Source: Galactobacter sp. (lineage in GTDB: Bacteria > Actinomycetota > Actinomycetes > Actinomycetales > Micrococcaceae). From it: a DNA stretch of 13,596 nt. The stretch covers positions 1-13,596 of the forward strand of contig JALAHE010000015.1 of NCBI GenBank assembly GCA_022712075.1. The letters are read 5' to 3'. A program made the translations under genes and the position numbers. This document shows, piece after piece, positions 5,810 to 11,386 of this stretch. How positions within the stretch are numbered: the stretch's first letter is position 1; each line of letters starts with the position of its first letter. A model generated the notes under the pieces. That model worked only from the letters and a program-made list of their open reading frames with translations, was not told where the DNA came from and did no database searches.

Positions 5810-6672
5810 GCCGTCGGTCCCTCGGCGTCCGTGCCGGCGCCGGAACCGCCGCCCAACGCTCGCTCGAGCGTCGCGGCGTCCATCGAGGAGGCGTTGGCCT
5901 CGGTGGGGAAGGAACCATCGGCGACGGCGGCCGAGTACTCGTCGAGGGCGCCGCGCACCTCGGCGCCGAGGACGCGGAACTGGCGGGCGTGCTTGGGGAC
6001 AAACTCCTCGTAGAGGCCCAGGAGGTCGTGCCAGACCTGCACCTGGGCGTCGCAGCCGGCGCCGGCTCCGATACCCACGGTGGGGACGTCGAGGCGCGCG
6101 CTCACGGCGGCGGCAAGCTCGGCGGGGACGAGCTCAAGAACCATGGACCAGACGCCAGCCTCCTGAAGGGCCAGCGCGTCGGCGAGCAGCTCGCGTGCCC
6201 CGGCGTGGTCGCGGCCCTGCACGCGCAGGCCGATCGTGTTGACGGACTGCGGCGTGAAGCCGAGGTGGCCCATGACGGGGATGCCGTTGGCCACGAGCTG
6301 GCGGACCAGGGGAGCGATGCGGGCGCCGCCCTCGATCTTGACCGACTGCGCGCCGGTCTCGGCCATGATCTTGGTGGCGGCCCGCACCGCATCCTCGGTG
6401 GAGGCCGTTGCAGTGAACGGCAGGTCCACCACGATGAGCGCGCGCTGCGCCCCGCGGCGCACCATCTGCGCGTGGTAGATCATCTGCTCCACCGTGACTG
6501 GCAGTGTGCTGTCATGTCCCTGCATCACCATACCCAGGGAGTCGCCCACCAGGATGGCGTCCACGGCGGAGGCATCGACCAAGCGGGCCGAGGTGTAGTC
6601 ATAGGCGGTGACGACGGTGAACTTCTCGCCAGCGGCCTTGCGGCGGCGCAGGGAGGCGATGGAGGTGCGCAC
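5806..6672 (-). CDS. panB: 3-methyl-2-oxobutanoate hydroxymethyltransferase
   Basis: A 288-residue PanB, which transfers a hydroxymethyl group from methylenetetrahydrofolate to 2-oxoisovalerate to give ketopantoate, the first committed step to pantothenate and CoA. Metal-binding residues D44 (LVGDSLGMV), D83 (VVDLPF) and E114 (VKIEGG) match E. coli D45/D84/E114, and the catalytic E180 lies in MVLELVPAEL. The gene is read from GTG 6672-6670, preceded by AAGGAG with 11-nt spacing. The frame stays open to an ATG at 6783, but that adds 37 Arg/Pro-rich residues unlike PanB N-termini. It is the first gene of a two-gene operon with the SDR (GTGA overlap), and is divergent from the FAD oxidoreductase. 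The C-terminal 15-20 residues are a Gly-rich extension. Confidence 0.96.
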   Translation of the reverse strand: MRTSIASLRRRKAAGEKFTVVTAYDYTSARLVDASAVDAILVGDSLGMVMQGHDSTLPVTVEQMIYHAQMVRRGAQRALIVVDLPFTATASTEDAVRAATKIMAETGAQSVKIEGGARIAPLVRQLVANGIPVMGHLGFTPQSVNTIGLRVQGRDHAGARELLADALALQEAGVWSMVLELVPAELAAAVSARLDVPTVGIGAGAGCDAQVQVWHDLLGLYEEFVPKHARQFRVLGAEVRGALDEYSAAVADGSFPTEANASSMDAATLERALGGGSGAGTDAEGPTA

Positions 6673-6805
6673 GGTGCTTTCTGCTCCTTGACGGCTGGCC
6701 CGCTGTTTGGGGAGCGCTCTGGACAAAAAGCGCGGCGGCGGGCGTGACCGTGAAAGCTTGCCAGGGTGCCGGGGCGGCGGCAAGCCGAGTACTACGCAAT
6801 TCTGG

Positions 6806-6841
6806 TTGCCTGCCGTCGTGAGGGCGACGACGGGCGGGCAA
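6806..6841. promoter_or_regulatory. Long imperfect inverted repeat upstream of the FAD oxidoreductase promoter
   Basis: The left arm (6806-6819) and right arm (6827-6841) pair over 14-15 nt with one G-U type mismatch and one bulged base around a 7-nt centre. The innermost CCGTCGT/ACGACGG is perfect. It covers the -35 region and ends 6 nt before the -10 box at 6848, inside the panB-oxidoreductase divergent gap. There is no gene to terminate here, so an operator is the better reading. The binding protein is unknown. Confidence 0.45.
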
Positions 6842-6847
6842 ACTCAT

Positions 6848-6853
6848 TAGGCT
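6848..6853 (+). promoter_or_regulatory. -10 box of a leaderless promoter for the FAD oxidoreductase
   Basis: TAGGCT fits TANNNT and ends 6 nt before ATG 6860, so transcription is expected to begin at the start codon. The six bases between (GAAAGC) contain no usable Shine-Dalgarno spacing. No good -35 is visible; that place is filled by the inverted repeat at 6806-6841. Confidence 0.6.
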
Positions 6854-6859
6854 GAAAGC

Positions 6860-8893
6860 ATGCACACCCAGCGACGTGCCGCGGTCATCGGCTCCGGTCC
6901 CAACGGCCTCGCGGCCGCCGTTGTCCTGGCTCGTGCCGGCGTGGACGTCACGGTCTACGAGGGCGCCGAGACGCCCGGTGGCGGCCTGCGCACGCGCCCG
7001 TTCGGTGCGGAGGGCGCGGTCCGCGACGTGTGCTCGGCCGTGCACCCCATGGTGCTTCCCTCGCCGTTCTTCCGTGCGCTGGGCATCAAGGAACGCGTCG
7101 ACTACGCGACCCCCGAGATCTCCTACGCCCACGCCGTGCGCCCCGGCCACGCGGCCATCGCCTACCGAGACATCGAGCGCACGGCCGCGGAACTGGGCCA
7201 GGACGGCACGGCCTGGCGGAACCTCTTGGGCCCCTTGGCCTCGAACATCGACACCCTGCTGGACGTCTCCCTCAACTCGATGCTGCGCGTGCCGCGGCAC
7301 CCGATCCTCACGGTGCGCTTCGGCCTGCGCGTCCTGGAGCAGGCGGGCGCCCTGAAGAACGTGCGCTGGCGCGGGCAGGACGCCCCGGCCTTGCTCTCCG
7401 GCGCCGTGGCCCACGGCGCCACGAAGCAGCCCTCCTTCGCCGCCGCTGCGGCGGGCCTCGTCCTCGCGGCCGCGGCTCACGGCGAGGGCGGCTGGCCGCT
7501 CCCGCTCGGCGGAGCCCAGATGCTCGCCGATGAGCTGGTGCGCGACATCGAGGCCCACGGCGGCCGCGTCCTGACGGGGCGCTGGATCCGCAGCCTCGAG
7601 GACCTGGACGGGCCCCGCCCCGACATCGTCATCGCCGACACCTCGGCCCGCGATCTCGCGTGCCTCGCCGGCCCGGCCCTCCCGGAGTCCTATCGCCGCG
7701 CCCTCGAGCGGGTTCCCTACGGCATGGGCATCGCCAAGATCGACGCCGTGCTTGACGGCCCGGTCCCGTGGCTGGATCCGCGCCTCGAGGCCTCGGGCAC
7801 GGTGCACGTGGGCGGGACGGCCGCGCAGGTGCACGCCGCCGAAAACCGAACCCGCCAGGGCCAGTACCCGCACCGACCATTGGTCCTCGTGGCCCAGCCC
7901 GGCGCCGTGGACCCCTCCCGTGCCCCCGAAGGCCGCCACGTGCTCTGGGCCTACTCGCACGCCCCCGCACGAGACGATCGCGACCGCAGCGAGACCCTGC
8001 TGGACACGCTCGAGGAGCACGCACCCGGCCTGCGCGAGCGAATCGTGCACCTCGAGAGCACCACGGCCGAGCGGGCTGGTGAGGAGAACCCCAATTACCC
8101 CGGCGGCGACATCGCGTGCGGCCGGCTTGACCTTTACCGGCTCTTCGCGCGCCCGGTCCTCGCGCCGCAGCCCTGGCGCACGCCGGCCAAGGGCCTCTAC
8201 CTCGCCTCGGCCGCCGCCGTGCCGGGCCCTGGCGTGCACGGCATGTCCGGTTACCTCGCCGCGGCGACGGCCCTCGCCGACGCCGGCCTCACCCTCCCGC
8301 GGGAGTTCGCCGGGATCCGCTTCCCACGCCAACGCCCGACGGGGGGTGGGTGCGTTAACGCTCCCACCCGCCGTCGGGCACTGGGAGGGAAAGGACCCGC
8401 CACCCTTCCGGGGCGGGCACCGACCCTAGCCGCGGCCCTGCATGATGCGCAGCAGGCGCTCGGGGATGTCCTTGCGCCGCGGCGCGCGCAGCTTGGCGCG
8501 GGCCTGGAGCACGTGGGATTCCACCGTGCGGACGGAGAGGAAGAGCCGCTCGCTGATCTGCGGGTTGCTCAGGCCCTCGCCCACGAGGAGGCAGACCTCG
8601 TACTCGCGCTGGGTCAGGCCGGCCGGAATCATGGCGGGGGAGACCGCGCCGGGAACGCCGGAGTCGGGGATCGGCAGATTGCCGAGCCGCTCCGCGCAAT
8701 CGTTGGCGCGGGCGGTTTGGCGGTGCGCCAGGAAGTGCTGGCGGGCCTGAGCGAGCGCATGCCGGGCGGCGCCGTACTTGCCCACGCCCGTCAGGGCCGC
8801 GGCGGCGTCGAGCAGGTGCTCCGGATCGCCGGAGGCCAGGGCCTGGAGGTGTCGGAGCTGCGCCTTGCTGGGGGGGAGAGCCGGCTCAAGTAA
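6860..8893 (+). CDS. Phytoene-dehydrogenase-like FAD-dependent oxidoreductase; 3' end doubtful (likely frameshift near 8341)
   Basis: As written the frame encodes 677 residues, but only about the first 490 look like protein of this family (NAD(P)/FAD amine oxidase or phytoene-desaturase-like, usually 480-520). The dinucleotide-binding motif is AVIGSGPNGLAA (GSGPNG at 11-16) with E34 ending strand 2, then the GG motif PGGGLRT (39-45). The C-terminal FAD contact VPGPGVHGMSGYLAAATAL lies near 454-472. The substrate is unknown; there are no crt genes nearby. After about base 8335 the frame crosses a strong hairpin and continues 468 nt antisense through the 3' end of the LuxR gene, giving composition-biased sequence without family features. 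An extra G in the G6 tract (8341-8346) would end the gene at TAA 8356-8358 and give 499 residues. Start ATG 6860 fits a leaderless transcript. The first 1.47 kb is a confident gene; the last 0.5 kb is probably not coding. Confidence 0.8.
   Translation: MHTQRRAAVIGSGPNGLAAAVVLARAGVDVTVYEGAETPGGGLRTRPFGAEGAVRDVCSAVHPMVLPSPFFRALGIKERVDYATPEISYAHAVRPGHAAIAYRDIERTAAELGQDGTAWRNLLGPLASNIDTLLDVSLNSMLRVPRHPILTVRFGLRVLEQAGALKNVRWRGQDAPALLSGAVAHGATKQPSFAAAAAGLVLAAAAHGEGGWPLPLGGAQMLADELVRDIEAHGGRVLTGRWIRSLEDLDGPRPDIVIADTSARDLACLAGPALPESYRRALERVPYGMGIAKIDAVLDGPVPWLDPRLEASGTVHVGGTAAQVHAAENRTRQGQYPHRPLVLVAQPGAVDPSRAPEGRHVLWAYSHAPARDDRDRSETLLDTLEEHAPGLRERIVHLESTTAERAGEENPNYPGGDIACGRLDLYRLFARPVLAPQPWRTPAKGLYLASAAAVPGPGVHGMSGYLAAATALADAGLTLPREFAGIRFPRQRPTGGGCVNAPTRRRALGGKGPATLPGRAPTLAAALHDAQQALGDVLAPRRAQLGAGLEHVGFHRADGEEEPLADLRVAQALAHEEADLVLALGQAGRNHGGGDRAGNAGVGDRQIAEPLRAIVGAGGLAVRQEVLAGLSERMPGGAVLAHARQGRGGVEQVLRIAGGQGLEVSELRLAGGESRLK
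8334..8379. terminator. Strong bidirectional hairpin between FAD oxidoreductase and LuxR gene
   Basis: A 46-nt hairpin. Nine perfect pairs (8334-8342 with 8371-8379), one G-G mismatch, seven pairs (8344-8350 with 8363-8369), one T-T mismatch, then GCG/CGC around a TTAA loop at 8355-8358. It lies 46 bp past the stop of the minus-strand LuxR gene and at the expected 3' end of the plus-strand oxidoreductase. This is the standard place for a shared terminator. No U-tract is present. Confidence 0.85.
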
Positions 8894-11044
8894 GGCAGCG
8901 GGGAGGTGGGCCAGCGCCTCGTTGGCGCTCAGCCGACCCGCCAGCACCTCTTGGTGCGCACGGGTGATCACGGCCCAGCCCGGGCGATGCGTCGACTCCT
9001 CGAGGGAGACGGGGGAGCCCACGGCCTCCGCGAGGGTGCGCACGGGGGAGGTCAGGCGCGGGTAGGTGCGGTGCGTCAGGGCGAGGTGCTCGCCGAGCAG
9101 CTCGGCGTCCACCTCAGTCTCGCCCCCGCCCGAGGCGAGCTCGAGCGAGAGCACGGCCATGTAGCCGATCGACGTGGCGAAGGTGGTGCGATCCAGGAGC
9201 TGCATAGCGGCGGCGATGTTGACGCGAGCCGTGGCCGCGTCACCGCGGTTGTAGGCGATGATCGCCTGCAGGTACGCCGCGCTCGCGGCCGGGAAACGCC
9301 CGGATTCGGGGCCGATCGAGATGGCGCCCTGGACCATCTCCTCCGCCACGCGCTCCACCCCAGCCGGATCGAGGCCCGCGAGCACCTGGGCGGCGCTGCA
9401 CGCGGTGTCGAAGAGGAGCTTGGCCTCGCGATCCAGGGTCTTCGCAGGGGTGACCGAGCCGCGGATGGTGCCGCGGAGGCCGCGGCCGGCCTGAATGCAT
9501 CGTTCCAGGGCCTCGAGCTGACCGGCGCTCATGTAGCGCGTGATGCATAGGGCCAGGGCGGAGAGCCGGATGGACGTCGGCTGGTCCGGCGCGTGACCGA
9601 AGGCCTCCAGCTCAGCGAGCTGATCAGTGGTGGACTCGGCGTCGCCCAACAGGATCCGCATGAGCAGGGAGAGTGCCGGGTCCTGTTCCTGCAGCGGGCC
9701 CAGCAGGTAGCCGACGAGCCAGGCCGGGGGGTGGGGGAGCCAGCTCGCGGCGGCGCTCATACGGTGCACGTGCACGGGGTCGAGGGCCTCGGGGCGGTGC
9801 TCAGCGAGCTCGCGGGCCTCGGCCAACACCTCCTCGTGGCGGTCCTCCAACATGAGGGCCTGCCAGCGCACGGGGCGAGCGCTGGGCTCCAGCCCGAGTT
9901 TCGTCGCGGCCTTGGTGAGGGACAGGGCCTCGGCGGGCCAGCCGTGACGGACCGCCTTGGCCGCGCCCTGGACGAACAGGGGGCCGAGCTCTGGTGCGTA
10001 GTCCTTGCCCGAATCCACCAGCCAGCGGGCCAGGACCAGCGCCGTGGAGTCTCCCACCGGGACGCCGCTCATGACGAGGCGGCGGATCGCCTCCAAGAGC
10101 CGCTCGCGGTCCTCGCTGAGGTTGGCGCAGCGGTGGTCCGAGAGCAGCCCGGCGGCCAGCGCGGAGCTGGAGGTGACCTCGGTGAAGTCGTCCTTGCCGA
10201 GCAGAGCGAGGGCACCGCAGGACTCCAAGCCGCTGATCAGCTCGGGGCCAAACAAGCGGGCCGCCGTGGAGTACTCGAGCGGGTCCACCTGATGCAGCAG
10301 GATGCAGGTCTTGTACAGGTCATCTGACTGGTCGCGGAAGCGAGCGGCGATTCGATGCAGGGTGCGCGCGCTGAGCGTGTAGCCCGTGCTCCACGCGCGG
10401 GGGATGAAGCGAGGTGCCGACTCGGGCGCGGCCGACATGTCTTCTGCCATGTCCCGCGCGAGGGCGAGCGAGCCGCCGGCCAGGCGGGTCAGGGTGGCCT
10501 CTTGCAACGCGTCGAAGGTGGCCGGCGGTACGACGCTGCGCACGCGCGTGCGGGCCTCGTCGAAGGGCAGGCGGCCCAGGTCGACCCGGTCGAGGAAGCG
10601 GCGCCGCCACAGGTCGTTCAGAATCCCCACGGCGCTCGCGGTGTCGAAACTCGCCTCCGAACGCATCGCCACTGCGTCCGCGGTGAGGAGCACGCTGAGC
10701 CGGGTGTCTAGTACGAGGTCCTCGAGGAGGTCCGACAGTTCCGCGGAGAGGGCCTCTGCATCCTCCAACACACCGAATCCGTCGGTGAGCTGCCGATCAA
10801 ACCACTCGAGAAGTTGCGCCGCGGTGGTCCGTCGACTGCAACGCAGGGAGGCGGGGGCTTGGACGCCGAGTAGCTGAAATACCTCCCGTGCCACGGTGGA
10901 CCGACCCTCGCCGGGGTGGCCGACCAGGACGACGGAGTGGCCCGGCTCCAGGAGGCGGGCGGCTCGAGCGGCCTCGACCTCCCGTGTGGGGAGAAGATCG
11001 GGGTCGGCGACGACAAGCCGCGGCTGGGTGGACGGGGCGCTCAT
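8426..11044 (-). CDS. Large LuxR-family (LAL-type) transcriptional regulator
   Basis: An 872-residue cytosolic regulator with the LAL plan. An N-terminal AAA/NACHT-like ATPase region starts with a P-loop-like GHPGEGRST (42-50), in which the usual Lys is Arg (R48). A hydrophobic LSVLLTADA near 115-125 stands where Walker B or sensor strands are expected. A long alpha-helical middle (about 220-790) resembles the TPR-like sensor of MalT-type proteins. The C-terminal LuxR HTH, LTQREYEVCLLVGEGLSNPQISERLFLSVRTVESHV, occupies about 810-845. The start ATG (11044-11042) has AGGAAGG about 10 nt upstream. It is divergent from the surface-protein gene across 342 bp, so that gene is the obvious candidate target, along with its own promoter. 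The signal sensed is unknown. The Arg in the P-loop may mean weak or no ATP hydrolysis. Confidence 0.92.
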   Translation of the reverse strand: MSAPSTQPRLVVADPDLLPTREVEAARAARLLEPGHSVVLVGHPGEGRSTVAREVFQLLGVQAPASLRCSRRTTAAQLLEWFDRQLTDGFGVLEDAEALSAELSDLLEDLVLDTRLSVLLTADAVAMRSEASFDTASAVGILNDLWRRRFLDRVDLGRLPFDEARTRVRSVVPPATFDALQEATLTRLAGGSLALARDMAEDMSAAPESAPRFIPRAWSTGYTLSARTLHRIAARFRDQSDDLYKTCILLHQVDPLEYSTAARLFGPELISGLESCGALALLGKDDFTEVTSSSALAAGLLSDHRCANLSEDRERLLEAIRRLVMSGVPVGDSTALVLARWLVDSGKDYAPELGPLFVQGAAKAVRHGWPAEALSLTKAATKLGLEPSARPVRWQALMLEDRHEEVLAEARELAEHRPEALDPVHVHRMSAAASWLPHPPAWLVGYLLGPLQEQDPALSLLMRILLGDAESTTDQLAELEAFGHAPDQPTSIRLSALALCITRYMSAGQLEALERCIQAGRGLRGTIRGSVTPAKTLDREAKLLFDTACSAAQVLAGLDPAGVERVAEEMVQGAISIGPESGRFPAASAAYLQAIIAYNRGDAATARVNIAAAMQLLDRTTFATSIGYMAVLSLELASGGGETEVDAELLGEHLALTHRTYPRLTSPVRTLAEAVGSPVSLEESTHRPGWAVITRAHQEVLAGRLSANEALAHLPAALLEPALPPSKAQLRHLQALASGDPEHLLDAAAALTGVGKYGAARHALAQARQHFLAHRQTARANDCAERLGNLPIPDSGVPGAVSPAMIPAGLTQREYEVCLLVGEGLSNPQISERLFLSVRTVESHVLQARAKLRAPRRKDIPERLLRIMQGRG

Positions 11045-11223
11045 CGTGCGGAGGCCTTCCTGCTTCTCCGGATCCGCTCCCCGGCGTTTCCGTCTCTCCG
11101 TTCGGGCCCCCCGGCACCGGCTGATATCGCCGAGCGTAGGGGAAGCGGAGGCGGTTTGCGAGATCCGCCCCCGCGCATTTCTGTGCGAGGCCCGACTTTG
11201 CTACCCAAATACCTGGTTTCACC

Positions 11224-11252
11224 AAACGCAGATACGGTTCAAAACGCAATAC
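11224..11252. repeat. Pair of direct repeats in the regulator/surface-gene gap
   Basis: AAACGCAGATAC (11224-11235) recurs as AAACGCAATAC (11242-11252), identical apart from one missing G, with starts 18 bp apart. A shorter AAACGC appears again at 11332-11337. Directly repeated sites are typical of MalT-type LAL regulators, so these are candidate sites for the neighbouring regulator; the match to any known box is not established. Confidence 0.4.
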
Positions 11253-11256
11253 CTCC

Positions 11257-11277
11257 GTAGTCGGGAACCCGAACTAC
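11257..11277. promoter_or_regulatory. Imperfect dyad in the regulator/surface-gene gap
   Basis: GTAGTCGGG pairs with CCCGAACTAC around AA, with one bulged base. The 21-bp element lies five bases after the direct repeats. It may be an operator or a small RNA hairpin in the 5' region of one of the divergent transcripts. The rest of the 342-bp gap (11045-11223 and 11278-11386) holds no gene that I can support; its base composition is visibly less GC-rich than the flanks. Confidence 0.35.
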
Positions 11278-11298
11278 TGAACTCTGCTGAGAGTCCTC

Positions 11299-11325
11299 GA
11301 TGCCGTTGGCATCCGCCCATAAGGT
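11299..11325 (+). promoter_or_regulatory. Putative promoter with operator-like dyad for the surface-protein gene
   Basis: TAAGGT (11320-11325) fits TANNNT and lies 61 bp before ATG 11387. Just upstream, GATGCC-GTT-GGCATC (11299-11313) is a perfect 6-bp-arm dyad that would occupy the -35/spacer region. A further 8-bp palindrome, ACACGTGT, is at 11346-11353 in the predicted leader. The -35 itself is not clear. Confidence 0.4.
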
Positions 11326-11386
11326 CAACGCAAACGCGTGCACCCACACGTGTACTCACTTGCACCCCCGGGCAGGAGAACCCCCC

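Noticed and set aside
6673..6783. Longer panB start at an ATG (minus strand)
   Set aside because: It adds 37 Arg/Pro-rich residues not found in PanB. GTG 6672 has an upstream AAGGAG and restores the known residue numbering.
6599..8332. 577-codon minus-strand open frame opposite the FAD oxidoreductase
   Set aside because: Its protein is Gly/Arg/Val/His-rich, as expected of an antisense shadow in high-GC DNA, and it overlaps the start of panB.
8906..10327. Two plus-strand open frames (8906-9550 and 9593-10327) inside the LuxR gene
   Set aside because: Antisense shadows with Gly/Arg-biased composition and no motifs, lying opposite the well-supported LAL protein.
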